The position numbers were made by a program, and so were the translations under genes. This document shows, piece after piece, positions 22,020-33,133 of a stretch of DNA of 64,000 nucleotides (the first letter of the stretch is position 1; each line of letters starts with the position of its first letter). The DNA is taken from NCBI GenBank assembly GCA_029961685.1, contig JARWKL010000007.1, positions 29,876,027 to 29,940,026 on the forward strand. Reading direction: 5' to 3'. The DNA is from Aristolochia californica. Lineage: Eukaryota > Streptophyta > Magnoliopsida > Piperales > Aristolochiaceae. The notes under the pieces were generated by a model. That model ran no database searches. It was not told the DNA's origin and saw only the letters and a program-made list of their open reading frames with translations.

Positions 22020-23647
22020 TGTTGATCGAGGGTTGACACTCATCTTGATTTTAATGATAACAAAACTTAATTGATTTAACATTGGAAATTCTAGAATTTT
22101 GAATGCAAATTCCTTCAAGAAATACAAAAGTCAAGATCTATGCAAAAAACCGACAAAGATTCTCAAAGACCTCGAGCTACACAACCATGTCAAACCATAA
22201 AAAAAAAAGAAGCAATAGATTGAAGACTAGAGTTTAGGGAGTCTTAGGAAATAAAAAAAAACTTAGTCTATGTAAAAGAGCAGCCCCAAACCTTCAAACT
22301 TGAGGTATAATAGAAATTTTTGGAGCCTTAGGGCAATTATTGCAGTCTACATGTTTTTCCAATGCATACATATATTTTAAGCATGTTAGAATCGCTTATG
22401 ATCAATTTTATCCATGCTTTGAAAACATACTTGGAAATGTGGTACTAGATTGATCGATCAACATTTGCCAAGGGTGATTTATCGATCAACCATAACATGG
22501 CCAAAATGAGTTATAAAGCATGATCTATCATTTTCCTGTGGACCGATCTATCAATGATGTCTGAGCAATACAAAATTATGAAAATTGATCAATCAATCAT
22601 ACAAAAGTTTATCAACTAGGGACATAAAGCATGATCGATCATACTTGCAATGCATTGCTAGTAGGAATTCTGATTGATCGATCATTCCATGCACATTAAT
22701 TGATCATAAAAAAGTTTACATACTAGGGACATAAAACATGATCATTCATAATTGCAATGCATTGCCAGTAGGAATTCTGGGAATGATCGATCAACCTAAC
22801 TTGTCAGACCCATCAGAAGGATATTGATTGATCATACCATCGATGAATAAGTCATTTTTTTTACAAAATATATAGCCATTACACTTAATTGAGTGATCAA
22901 CATTTTGCATTGATCGATCAATGTAAAATCATCTTTTTTGAAAACTTGCAAAAAATGGTTAGTTTGGCTTGGAGAACTTATAAATACCCCATCAAACGTT
23001 GTTTTGAGAAGTTAATGAGTATTTATTGGCATACCCACTACATTCAATATTCTCAATCTTGAAATTCCTTTCCTAAGCCCATTTTTGAGAAAGAAAAGGC
23101 ATTCCTTGCAAATCCATTCATCTTTTCTCAAATCCTACTCCTTGCATCCAAGTAGTCAAGCTCTATGCTAATTCACATTGTGCATCAAATCTAAAGGCTT
23201 GTTCAAATTCAAAGGAGAAGGCAATCTCTCCAATGATCAAGGGTGTAAGCTTTTATCTTTTCATGTAATTTTGTAATTTTATTTGCAAGGTTTATCGAAA
23301 AACTTGAATATAGATGAATAGCTTGCTACTAGCTCAATCTCAAGGGAGATTGTTAGTAATCATGTATTTGAGCAAACACATGGCTTAAAAGAGAGCCATA
23401 GTTTTTTTTGTGTGTAATTCCTAGCTAATAGAGTTCATATCAGTGGAATTTCCCAAGCGCAAGTTCTTGGATGGTGAATACTAATAGGGTAACATCGATA
23501 ACAAGAAATCTAGTGTTTATTGTGGTGTGTATATTTACTTTACTTTTACCTGTAGTTATATTTATTTTAATTTTTAAAAACTCAATGCATCCTCCTCCCC
23601 CTCTTTAGAAGCCACCTGGGCTAATAGTTTGATTTCATGACATCAAC
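22020..23647 (+). repeat. candidate long solo LTR of a SIRE/Maximus-like copia element
   Basis: It starts TGTTGAT and ends ATCAAC, a short inverted repeat as in LTR ends. The opening phrases (ATCTTGATTTTAATGATAAC), the ACTTATAAATACCCC promoter-like block at about 22977 and the late stretch with CAAGTTCTTGG and CCTCCTCCCCCTC resemble, from memory, the 1-kb-plus LTRs of SIRE-type copia elements. The last base departs from the usual CA and no duplication was found. Confidence 0.45.
22440..22930. repeat. array of TGATCGATCA palindromes
   Basis: GATCGATCA or a one-base variant occurs about ten times in 490 bp, separated by 20-70 bp. One stretch around GCAATGCATTGC and GTAGGAATTCTG is repeated at 22650 and 22760. 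It lies in the U3 part of the LTR candidate. Confidence 0.7.
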
Positions 23648-24409
23648 GACCTATTAATTCTCTGCGCCTTCGAGCTTTGATTTAATCTTGCCACTTCCAT
23701 GCTTATCTTCAACTTCTTTGCCTCAGAGCCTCAACTCAACCTCTTTGCCTTCACCTCATCGCCATTTTTTTTCCTTCACATTAGTTCAAATTTGCCACAT
23801 TCATGACTAATCTATTTTTTCCACCTCCTCATCAATTCAACTTTGCCATATGCATGACTTGGTTTCAACTTTGTTGCCTCTGCATTGGTCCAACTTTGTA
23901 GTCATCATGACTAGTTTAATTTTGTCACCTTCGTGTCAATTGAACTTTGCCACCTCAGTGACTTGGGTCAACCTTAGGTCAACCTTATCACTTCTACCTC
24001 GACACAACTTTGCCACCTCCACATTTATTCAACTTCACCACACTTGTTTCTTGAGAATACTGGTCTAAAGATCCCTATTGAGATAGTTTTGATGATGAAC
24101 ACACTCATGTTACTATGACATGCATTATGTATGTTGTGCAGCTGAAAAACACGCTTAAAGATTTTTTTTGGCAATGAAAAATTTTTGGTGGCAAAAAAAT
24201 GTTTGAATGGCCCCATACCTATCAAGAAACACATCATTCACCTAATAACATCATTTGACCTAGGGAGAAAAAGAAACAAACAACCAGCCCAATGAGGCAT
24301 GAAGAGTAAAAGAGTAGAGTGTAGGGATAGAAATTAAGCACATCGAGAAAGATAAACACACGAAGTAAAAAGATTAAAAAAGGCATAGAGATTAGTGAAA
24401 AAGGAGTAA
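23648..24409. other. unassigned; degenerate repeats then AT-rich DNA
   Basis: From 23660 to 24040 there are loosely repeated CAACTTTGCCACCTCC-type phrases, continuing the pattern left of 22020. Nothing recognisable follows up to 24409. Confidence 0.4.
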
Positions 24410-24797
24410 AAGGAGCCGACTCCCAAGCATGGAGTCGATTCCTTGTTAAATCAAAAATAAAGTAGGAGTCGACTACTTAAGATCAAAGAAGGAAAGTAGA
24501 AGACCATATTTTTAAAAAGTAGTTTACTGCATTAGATACAGAGAAAGAAATTAGTTGACTACATTTTGAAAAGATACTACATGAGATACAAAGAAAGAAA
24601 GTAGTTGATCACATTTTGAAAAGAATTTTAGTACTTCGAGATTTGAGATATAAAGAAGAAAAGTAGTCGACCATTAGGAAAGCAGTCGACCATATTTTAC
24701 AAAGTAGTCGGCCACATGGAAAAATTGAAAAAGAGAAAAAATCGACCACATGAAGAAATAACAAAGAAAAGTAGTCAACCACATTTCCCAAAGTAAT
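24410..24797. repeat. array of AGTCGACCACATTTT-type motifs
   Basis: A motif around GTCGAC (variants GTTGAC, GTCGGC, GTCAAC), usually as AAGTAGTCGACCACA, recurs about ten times between AAAGAAAG-rich spacers. Its style is like the palindrome array at 22440-22930 but with a different core. It may be the U3 of another LTR. Confidence 0.6.
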
Positions 24798-24823
24798 TGT
24801 GGAATTTAGAATTCCATGGTGGA

Positions 24824-25237
24824 TGTTGAATTTAGGACCCTATGAATAATATCTCAAGCAAGGGGAGAGAGAAAGAAAAAAGAGAAACGGAAAAGAGGGC
24901 TCTCGTGTAGAGAGATGAGAAGAAAAAAAAACTAAAGAGAGGAGAGGAAGATTTTTTTCATGTGAATGAGAGAAGAGGAGAGCTTGATTGAATGCCTCAA
25001 CCAAGACCCCCTTATTTATACTATTTCCAATACATAATTAGGGAAACTCCTTAATCAATTAGGATTCCTACTTTACCTTATAATACATCAATCTAAGGAA
25101 GATAAATCAATCATATAAATCAAGGAAGATATGCAAATCTTTCCAACTCATGTTGGGAAAGATACCAGCTCGTCATGTACATGTGGGTCCCACTTGATCT
25201 TCAAATCTTTCAATGTATTCCAGCTCATGTGGTGACT
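24824..25237 (-). repeat. LTR of element B (3' LTR in element sense), first segment
   Basis: It matches 50299-50715 almost base for base, from TGTTGAATTTAGG to GGTGACT. It is split at TGACT by the chimeric element at 25238 and resumes at 30047. The small open frame nearby at 24609-24791 is not supported as a gene. Confidence 0.9.
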
Positions 25238-25590
25238 TGTTATGCATACAATAATATTATTAAATTAATTTTTTCTTTAATTTACTTTATTTTATTTCAT
25301 TTAAAGAATTAATAGGCCACATGGGCATTTTTGGAATATTTTATTTATAGGGGTATTTTTGTAATATTTTATCTTTAACCTTGTAAGGGTGAACCCTAAT
25401 TAAGGGGTAAGAGTAATGAGAAAGACAAACATTGATTTAGAGTAAACAAGGGTTTTGAGTTCTCCTTAACGAGCTCAGGGGTGTGCGTTCTCCTCAAAGA
25501 ACCTAGGTTTTCAAGCTTCCCTTTGGCTTGATTTTCGTCTTTCTCTTCTTCCTCCCTACGAATTCATGAGTCAGATCCAGGACCATAACA
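25238..25590 (+). repeat. 5' LTR of the chimeric element
   Basis: It starts TGTTATGCATAC and ends AGGACCATAACA. It is paired with the LTR at 29688-30041. Confidence 0.95.
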
Positions 25591-25592
25591 AC

Positions 25593-25603
25593 TGGTATCA
25601 GAG
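25593..25603 (+). other. primer-binding site (initiator Met tRNA)
   Basis: TGGTATCAGAG lies two bases after the 5' LTR and is complementary to the 3' end of plant initiator methionine tRNA. The sequence from here to 26520 is an unassigned leader. Confidence 0.85.
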
Positions 25604-26520
25604 TGAGAATACAATGAGCGATTCTACGTCCCAAGAAAATGGATTGCCATGCGTGATCAATTGGAACAAATATGCACATGGTGTTTAGCATTTGACGTAG
25701 CATGGCGTGCATCTTCCATTACAATGTCTGCAAGGGAGAAACTCGCTGCCACAGAAATGGTCATATGACCAAAATTCTACGAGCATGAAAAATTCACAGA
25801 AGGAAAGGCAATAGACTTTGTCTCGGACGGGAAGACAGGCCATGGGCCAGAAAAATTAAAAAATTTCCGAGCATGGAAATCCTCGTCCTGCTGTTCACCA
25901 TCCGAAGTCGCTGTGGACGATTTGGGTGCGACCTCAAATCTGAAACCGGGGGAACCATGAAAATCTCCCAGAAGGACCCAGAAAATCCGAAATCAATCCA
26001 CTCCTACTCATGACAAGAAAAACTCCTTCCCGAGCAGGAGAAGGAAATATTTCTAGCGACTCTTCTGACTAGGATATGTTTTTGAGAGCCCTCTATCTTA
26101 GACAATCTCCAACCAATGAAGCCCCAAAGGGCTGTTGTTCACCACAGGAAAAAGAGGAGGCTTCGTCGTCTCCGTTAGACAAAATTCCTGTGGGCATTGG
26201 CTTCCGGACTCTCGCTGTCACTCTCAATCTACCTCTCGGCAGAACAACAGACACCCAATTTCCACATCTGTTGGGGTAAGTCACTGCGACCTATTAATTT
26301 CATTCAATCCTTCGGAAAGATAGGGAAAATAATTGTAAGGGTGAATTTTCATTCAATCTTTTGAAAATTTTCACGTTGCTCCTATTCCCCGGCGAAAAAT
26401 GGTAAGGTTGTCTTCGCCAGAGGAAAATACTTCAGAAATAGTGTGGTTGGAAGGGACGAGATTGAAGTGTTTATTTTTTTGGATGATATGTATGCTGATC
26501 GTATAGATTCTTAGCTGCAT

Positions 26521-27150
26521 TTGTCCCAAGGATCCCTTAGGGAAAGAAAGGGGGAGCCACAAGATCCATACGACGATCTATTTGAACTTGGTAATGAAAA
26601 ACACTGTAACCAGACGACAGCAAATCCCTTCCAACAAAATTCCACCAAAGATTCTGAACTTCATGTAGCTGCCTCACCGAATCCATCACCTCAAGATGCT
26701 GACGAGAATTTCAGGAAAATGAAAGAAATGGGGCTCATCCCCAAGGCCGTTGCAGTGCTAGATGGCCTATGCACGAACGGTTTGATTCAAGAAGCTATGA
26801 AGCTATTTGGGTTAATGCGTAAAAAGGGTACAAACCCTGAAATTGTAATCTATACAGATGTGGTGGACGAATTTTGCAAGGCACTAAAGTTTGAAGATGA
26901 AAAAGGGATTTTCAAGAAAATGCAGAACAATGGTATATCTTCCAATGCTTTCAACTTTACAGTTTTTGTTCAAGGATTGTATAAAGGGAAGCAACTGGAA
27001 GATGGGATTGGGTTTTGCATTGAGATGTTGGAGGCTTGGTATTCACCAATTGTTGCTACTTATATTGGGTTGGTTTAAAAGAGATAAGAAGAAGCTCAAT
27101 GTGTCATTCAGAGGTTGAGAGAAAAAGGGCAGAGGGCAGGGGACTTAAGT
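26521..27150 (+). pseudogene. pentatricopeptide-repeat (PPR) protein fragment
   Basis: PPR proteins bind organellar RNA through tandem 35-residue helical repeats. The open frame from 26521 runs 185 codons to 27078. Its second half has recognisable repeats: FRKMKEMGLIPKAVAVLDGL, LIQEAMKLFGLMRKKGTNPE, then VIYTDVVDEFCKALKFEDEK and FKKMQNNGISSNAFNFTVF, and LYKGKQLEDGIGFCIEMLEA. That is about four repeats of the P type. After the stop, a shifted remnant (AQCVIQRLREKGQ) continues to about 27130. The first 60 codons are not repeat-like. It sits inside the chimeric LTR element in its sense and is a captured piece, shorter than a whole gene. Confidence 0.88.
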
Positions 27151-27154
27151 TGGA

Positions 27155-28117
27155 TTGGTTGGATTATCAATCTGGACTTTAGTTGTTGCTGCTGTGGCAA
27201 TGCAGAAATGGCCTCAATGGAAAAAAATAAAACCGGTTAGAAGTGATGAAGATGAGCAACACCTAGAATATGTAGAAAATGAAAATGAATCACATGGTGC
27301 ATCTATAGCTCATGAGAATCAAGGACATGCTGCAATGATTACTGCTATTCAGATTTGTGAACACAAGTTGGAAAACAATACACTGATAGGTCTATCTTTA
27401 GGCCTGCAGCATAGCAATGTTTATTGGAAGAATGGAAGTTTCACCTATTGTTCCTGCTCACTCCAATGCATTGCTGGATTGTACGGCGCTGTTTTGACAC
27501 CGTAGAACACAGTGCTGCCAACAGTGCCACTGTTGAACACAGTCCTGCTAATTCTGCGAGTAGTAGCAGCAGTGACTTAAGGCACACAATTATCTGTTGT
27601 TGTGGGCACAACAGATACTCCTTTGTAGGATGTAGCTAGTTTTGGCCGAATAGGGACATCATCAAAAATAATTTCTGTTCTTACTGCATGTACCTGTAGT
27701 GGAGCTCTTGAGCCCAAGATGATGCTGATATTTATTATTACTGCTGCTTTTGTAGTGAAGATAAGGGCACCCCAGCAGAAACTACAAACTACAAAATATA
27801 ATGCAGCTAAGCACCACCTGGAAAATTATGACTTTGACCAAATGAGACATGAGTTGAATGTGCTTGTGCATGGGGGGAACATTGATGCTGCTCGTGGTGT
27901 ATTTAATGGATTACCAGCCATTGATCTCATCTCAATTGAAATCATATGTGGCAGAGGAGTTGTCTTTGGTAAAGATTGTCTTAATACCATAGATTTTGAG
28001 AAGTTGTTGGCAGATAGGGAGACTCTCAATGATGAAGGTTCTCTTGGCCATATTTTGAATGTTATGCTGTGGGGAATGATTTTTATGACTGTTGATGGGA
28101 AAACTATTAAATTCTAG
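27155..28117 (+). other. unassigned open frames inside the chimeric element
   Basis: Two frames (27155-27505, 116 codons; 27719-28117, 132 codons) have no product I recognise. The second includes VHGGNIDAARGVFNGLP, which looks like part of a PPR repeat, but the rest does not. They may be further captured fragments or chance frames. Confidence 0.4.
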
Positions 28118-28204
28118 GCGGCGTTTGAACAGAGGATAAGTGTTGCTGCTATTTTGACACTGCAGAACACAATGCTGCCAACAGTGCCGCTAGCTAGCCA
28201 AGCA

Positions 28205-28360
28205 AACAATGCTTTTGTGGTAGTCCAGAATACATTGTTGCTAGACAACCAAGGACACAGTGCTGCTGTCACAGTGCAACACACATTGCTGCTAGACAGC
28301 CAAGGACGCAGTGCTGCTGTGGCAGTGCAACAAAAATTGCTGCTAGACAGCCAGCAACCA
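28205..28360 (+). repeat. 51-bp tandem repeat, about three units
   Basis: The marker ATTGCTGCTAGACAGCC (with variants) recurs at 28232, 28283 and 28334, exactly 51 bp apart. Because 51 is divisible by three, an open frame reads a 17-residue unit containing TLLLDSQGRSAAV. It resembles CTGCTGTG/CAGTGC-rich sequence at 27490-27560. Confidence 0.85.
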
Positions 28361-28411
28361 CTGTTGAAAACAGTGGCCGGGTAGAATGAAAATGGTGCGG
28401 TTAATTTTTGA

Positions 28412-29512
28412 AATCTTGATAACTGTTCGGCAGTAATTGAGAACCATTCAGATTTTCATGATTGTGCTATTGTTGAAGTTGGTACTGGTAGTGGTATTCT
28501 TTCATTATTTTGGAGGATACACTTGGCTCCCTTCAACGATGAATTTTTGTATGTTGAAATTGCAAACAAGTCCCTCTTTTGGCAGCAAAATAATTACTAT
28601 GGGGTTGATCTTACACCTTTACATGGACCTGCATTTCAAGGATATTTTTCTCAGCCTGTTGTAGATGCTTTTGATCCAAAGATTGTTGAGGAGATGACAA
28701 AGATCTTCTCTAGTTTACAAGGAGAAATCCTTGAAGGTGGACGTCTAGGTGCTCCTTATGCTTCTGGACAAAAGAAGGTTGTTGCCTGTGCGAAGCACTT
28801 TTTGGGTGATGGTGGCAACCAGAAAGGGATCAATGAGTACCTCACCGTAATCGACTTCCATTCACTGATGAGCATTCACATGCCTGCTTACTATGAGGCT
28901 TACTATGATGCCTGGCAAGCAGTTGATAGAATCATGTACCCACCTCACACCAACTACTTGTCCTTTGTGGCTACTGCAATTCAAGCTGGAATCAACATGG
29001 TAATGGTGGGGTCTAACTTCATTGGATTCGTTGATGACCTAACCAGTCATGTGAGCAGCGGAGTCATTCCCATGAGCAGAATTGGCAATGCAGTAACTGG
29101 GATCTTGCGTATCAAATTCATGATGGGTCTCTTCGAGACCCCTTACTCTGACAACAACTTGGTTGATCAAATTGGAAACCAGGAAAGCAGAGTGCTGGCT
29201 AGACAAGCAGTCAGAATATCACTTGTGCTTCTAAAAAATGAAAAACATTCTGGTCAACCATTGCTTCCCCTCCCCAAGAAGGCAAAGAGCATTCTCGTAG
29301 CTGGAATCCATGCCCACGACCTGGGTTCCCAAGGCGGTGGTTGGACCATCACGTGGCAAGGTCTCAAAGGAAACAACCTCACCGAAGGAACGACGATCTT
29401 GGAAGTTGTTCCTATTGTTAATATCAAAGCAGAAGTTGCCAGTTTGGAGCCGGTGATAGTTCAACTTGTTGTTTGGTTGCTTATCCGTATTGGGCTATGC
29501 TACAGCAAGTGA
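28412..29512 (+). pseudogene. in-frame fusion: arginine methyltransferase piece plus GH3 beta-glucosidase piece
   Basis: One open frame of 366 codons runs from a stop at 28409 to 29512. Codons 10-90 match a plant protein arginine methyltransferase: VEVGTGSGILSLF (SAM-binding motif I), then, after a gap of the usual middle part, LYVEIANKSLFWQQNNYYGV and AFQGYFSQPVVDAFDP. From about 28680 it becomes a GH3 beta-D-glucan exohydrolase: KIVEEMTKIFSSLQGEI, ACAKHFLGDGG, SIHMPAYYEA, DRIMYPPHTNY, PMSRIGNAV, GLFETPYSDNN, PLLPLPKKAKSILVAG and GGWTITWQG. The GH3 segment that holds the nucleophile Asp (normally SDWQ) reads YDAWQAVDR after a deletion, so activity is not expected. No ATG starts the methyltransferase part. 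Contiguity without introns suggests capture from mRNA. Confidence 0.88.
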
Positions 29513-29559
29513 TGCTGGCAGTGTCGGCAATTTTTTTTTCTTCTCGGGTGGAATGCTCC

Positions 29560-29687
29560 AGTTTTGTCGTCCAGAGGGTTGACACAGATACCACGGATGC
29601 GACTTGGGAACAGGTGGAAACGTCGGCATGGGCAAGCAGACCCTACCTTCGCGCTTGAGGACAAGCTCTTTCTCCCAAGGGGTGTAA
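29560..29687 (+). pseudogene. gypsy polyprotein C-terminal tail (chromodomain-like end)
   Basis: The reading DATWEQVE followed, after a frameshift, by ALEDKLFLPRG corresponds to the end of gypsy element E (DSTWEPLS and FELEDKLFLQEG at about 39300-39400). It identifies the parent of the chimeric element as a chromovirus-like gypsy. A short purine-rich tract CCCAAGGGG precedes the LTR. Confidence 0.75.
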
Positions 29688-30041
29688 TGTTATGCACGCA
29701 ATAACATTATTAAATTAATTTTTTCTTTAATTTTCTTTATTTTATTTTAGTTAAAGAATTAATAGGCCACAAAGGCCTTTTTGGAATATTTTATTTATAG
29801 GGGTATTTTTGTAATATTTTATCTTAAACCTTGTAAGGGTGAACCCTATTTAAGGGGTAAGAGTAATGAGAAAGACAAACATTGATTTAGAGTAAACAAG
29901 GGTTTTGAGTTCTCCTTAACGAGCTCAGGGGTGTGCGTTCTCCTCAAAGAACCTAGGGTTTTCAAGCTTCCCTTTGGCTTGATTTTCGTCTTTCTCTTCT
30001 TCCTCCCTACGAATCCATGTGTCAGATCCGGGACCATAACA
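29688..30041 (+). repeat. 3' LTR of the chimeric element
   Basis: It starts TGTTATGCACGC and ends CCGGGACCATAACA. It is aligned throughout with 25238-25590. Confidence 0.95.
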
Positions 30042-30046
30042 TGACT

Positions 30047-30116
30047 CCTCTTGGCTGACATCCTCATGGTGGGTCCCACCATAGTTGTACGTCATGGTGG
30101 GTCTCACATTGTAACA
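30047..30116 (-). repeat. LTR of element B, second segment
   Basis: It continues the B LTR after the chimeric insertion (CCTCTTGGCTGACATCC...), matching 50718-50765, and ends GTAACA. The purine tract of B follows on its right, read on the minus strand. Confidence 0.85.
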
Positions 30117-32543
30117 CTCCCACTCAAGCTGAGGGTGAGAAAACATCGTAGATGCCCAACTTGCTGTAGATGGTGGACAAAATTTTATGAGTAACTGGTT
30201 TGGTGAGAATGTCTACAACTTGACTCTGCGAAGATATATGCTTGAGGGATAAGATGCATGCAATGAATTTTTCCCATATGAAGTGATAGTCTATTTCAAT
30301 ATGTTTTGTTCTTTCATGGAAGATTGGATTCGATGTGATGTGTATTGAGACCTGATTATCACAATATAAGTCCTTAGGAGCTTCTTTGTGGAATCCCAGT
30401 TCAATAAGAAGGGATCTGATCCATATGTGTTCACTGACCTGTGTGCCATGGCCCTATATTTTAATTCTGCAGCAGACCGTGCCACTACATCCTGTTTCTT
30501 TCTTCTCCATGTAACCAAGTTCCCTCCAACCATCATACAATATCCCGAAGTATATTTTTATCATATGGGGATCCTACACAGTCAACATATGAGAATCCAT
30601 TGATTATTGAAGTGACCATGATTTTTATAGAGAAGTCCTCTTCCTGGTGCTGCTTTCAGATATCACAATATCCTTTCTAGTGCTTGCCAATAACTGAGTT
30701 GTGGGTTATGCATATATTGACTTACCACAATGACTGCATATGAGATATCTTGCCTCATTACGCTGAGGCAAATAAGTCTTCCCACCAATCTTTGATATTT
30801 TCTGATGTCTACTTCTTCTCCAGTACCTGCACATAATTTTGTATTTTGGTTCATTGGAGTTTATGCTGGTCTACATCCCATCATTCCGGCCTCCTCCAGT
30901 AGATCAAGGACATACTTCCTTTGAGATAATATAATGCCATATTTGGATTACAGTACTTCAATACCCAAAAAATATTTGAGTAGTCTGAGATCCTTTGTCT
31001 TGAATTCAGCACATATCCTTTCTTTTGTTTTCTGGATTCCCTCAGGGTCACTACTGGTTATAATGATATCATCAACATATACTGCCAAAATTACCTTACC
31101 CTTCGGTGTCTTTAATAAATACTAAGTAATCTCCAGAGCATCTGTGAAATCTGGCCTATATGTGGGCTTGACTAAAATTTTCAAACCAGGCATGAGAGAC
31201 TGTCTTAGACCATAGAGGTCTTTTTGTAGTCGACTTACAAACTCCCCCTCAATAACATACCTAGGAGGTTGTTGCATATAAATTTTCTCTTTGATATCCT
31301 TATTTAGAAAAGCATTTTTTACATCAAGTTGGTATACTTGCCAGGAAGAATTAGTTGCCAGAGATAATAATACATGTACTGAGTTAATTTATGCCATTGG
31401 AGACAAGATTTCCTCATAATCAATGCCACGGATTCATCCAAGGCGATCTTTCAGGCGAGCCACGGATCCATCCAGATTGTGTTGCATAGTAAACACCCAT
31501 TTGCAACGACGAGTTTCTTATCAGAAGTAAGTAGTACTAGAGCCCATGTCCGATTTTCTTAAAGTGCCTACATTTCTTCATCCATTGTCGCCTTCCACCT
31601 TGGATGTTTGAGAGCTTCGTAATAGGACTGGGGTATAGATATGGCGGAAATAGCCGAGAGAAATTGACAACATACAGGGGACAAATGATGTTGAGACACG
31701 AATTTTGTTATGGGATGAGAAGTAGATGGCATAGTGCAGGATTTGGGTTCTTTTTGGAGGCCAATTGGATGAGTATCATATTGCGGGCCAAAAATAACTG
31801 GGGAAGATGGACTTACCTCGGTGGGATCCGTAAACTCAGTAGATGTGGTGTTAGCCAGTGTTTTTGGGGGCTAAGTCGTTTTTGTAGCATGGGGCACAAG
31901 AGGTCGAGGAGAATCTGGTACTGAAGATAGACCTGGAGGAGCATTGCTAGAATAATATGGAGAGTCTTAAAAAAATGTGACATACCTGGATACAAGTAAA
32001 CACTAAAGAGTGGGATTATAGCAAACATAACCGTTTTGGGTGTGAGAGTATGCTAAAAAGATACACTTGATAGATTTTGGATCAAGTTTACTATGTTTTG
32101 TGGAGGAAATATGGACAAAACATTGACACCCGAAGACTCTCAAGGGTAGTGAAAAAGGGTTATCATTGGGTAATAATAGAGAGTAAGGGGATTTGTTACC
32201 AAGAACGGAAGATGGTAACCAGTTTATGAGAAAGCATGCGGTAAGGATTTCATGTAGCCAATAAAAGTATGGAACTTTCATGGCATATAGTAAACTGCGA
32301 GCTACCTCAATAATATGACGATTATTTCGTTCGGCTACACCAGGGTGTAGGCGCATGAGGTTTGATGAATAATTCCATTTTCTTGACAAAAGGAGTCAAG
32401 GTCTTCGGAGGTGTATTCTTTAGCGTTATCTGACTGAAGTATTTTAATTTTCTGACCAAACTAAGTGTGTACCATAGCATGAAAAGATTTAAAAATCAAT
32501 GGTATTTTAGAACGCTATTTAAATAAAAATAACCAAGTGGTAC
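30117..32543 (-). pseudogene. copia B pol: RNase H, RT and part of integrase
   Basis: Reading leftwards, the integrase core end at 32003-32400 shows GVAERNNRHIIEVARSLLYA, LINWLPSSVLGNKSPY and VFGCQCFVHIS. The linker and RT follow between 31600 and 30900, and then the RT C-terminus, DIRKYQRLVGRLICLSVMRQ (30663-30854). RNase H occupies about 30290-30660 with LNWDSTKK and SAAELKYRAMAH. Many stops and shifts are present. Upstream, integrase breaks off at the copia C LTR (32544) at a point equivalent to DDFTHTTWLF in C. Confidence 0.88.
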
Positions 32544-33133
32544 TGTTAAATTTTTCATCCCTTTTCCAATATTCTGAGCAAGAGAAGAGAGAAAAAAGAA
32601 AAAGAAAAGGGGAAGAAAGCTCTCAGGTAGAGAGAAGAAAAGAAGAAAGGTATGCACCAAGCAAAGAGAGAGATTTACTCAAGAAAGAATTATAGAACTT
32701 AATTAATTCCCAATTAAAACACCTCTATTTATAGTAGAGGAAGTGATAGAGTCCTTATACAATTAACTTTTAAGTCTCCTAATTATATTCCAACTCTAAC
32801 TCTCTAAGATAAGTCTATCATGAAAAGACAACACAATCTACTTGAGGTCTAATATAACTTTAACTCTTCTTCAATCACGTGGACATAAGAGAGGAGGCTG
32901 GCTCATGGTCTTATCTTTGTGAGTCCCACATGATCTTCCACTCTTATTGATAAAATTACCAACTCGTGGTATCTTTGTGGTTCCACTTGATCTTCAAGTC
33001 TTCTAACTTATTCCAGCTTGTGCCTCTTATCTCTTAACTTGTGCTAGCTTGGGTGAGGACTCTTCTTGGCATCCCATGTCCTCATGGTGGGTCTCACCAG
33101 CTCGTGAACCATGGTGGGTCCCACATTGTAACA
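32544..33133 (-). repeat. 3' LTR of copia C (590 bp)
   Basis: On the minus strand it starts TGTTACAATGTGGGACCC at 33133 and ends TTTAACA at 32544. It contains CTATTTATAGTAGAGG as a TATA-type block. It is the same type as the 5' LTR of G (55834-59480) and shares its first bases with the B LTR. The flank GGTAC at 32539-32543 has no visible partner because C's other end has been deleted. Confidence 0.88.

Larger units (their letters stand above)
25238..30041 (+). mobile_element. chimeric gypsy-type LTR element carrying host gene fragments
   Basis: It has two LTRs of 353 and 354 bp, both TGTTATG...CATAACA, and a 5-bp duplication TGACT at 25233-25237 and 30042-30046. A primer-binding site TGGTATCAGAG follows the left LTR. 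The last 130 bp before the right LTR encode a broken gypsy polyprotein tail. The roughly 4 kb between has no gag, protease, RT or integrase. Instead it carries, all in the element's sense, a PPR fragment, a PRMT fragment joined in frame to a GH3 glucosidase fragment, and unassigned frames. The LTRs differ at roughly fifteen positions by eye. It must have been mobilised by proteins of an intact relative. Confidence 0.93.

Noticed and set aside
27155..27505. A novel 116-codon host gene
   Set aside because: No recognised domain, located between captured fragments in a retroelement, and no independent promoter or conservation is visible.
28412..29512. Functional GH3 glucosidase or methyltransferase
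   Set aside because: Only parts of each domain are present, the GH3 nucleophile context is deleted or altered, the PRMT middle is missing, and no ATG starts the first part.
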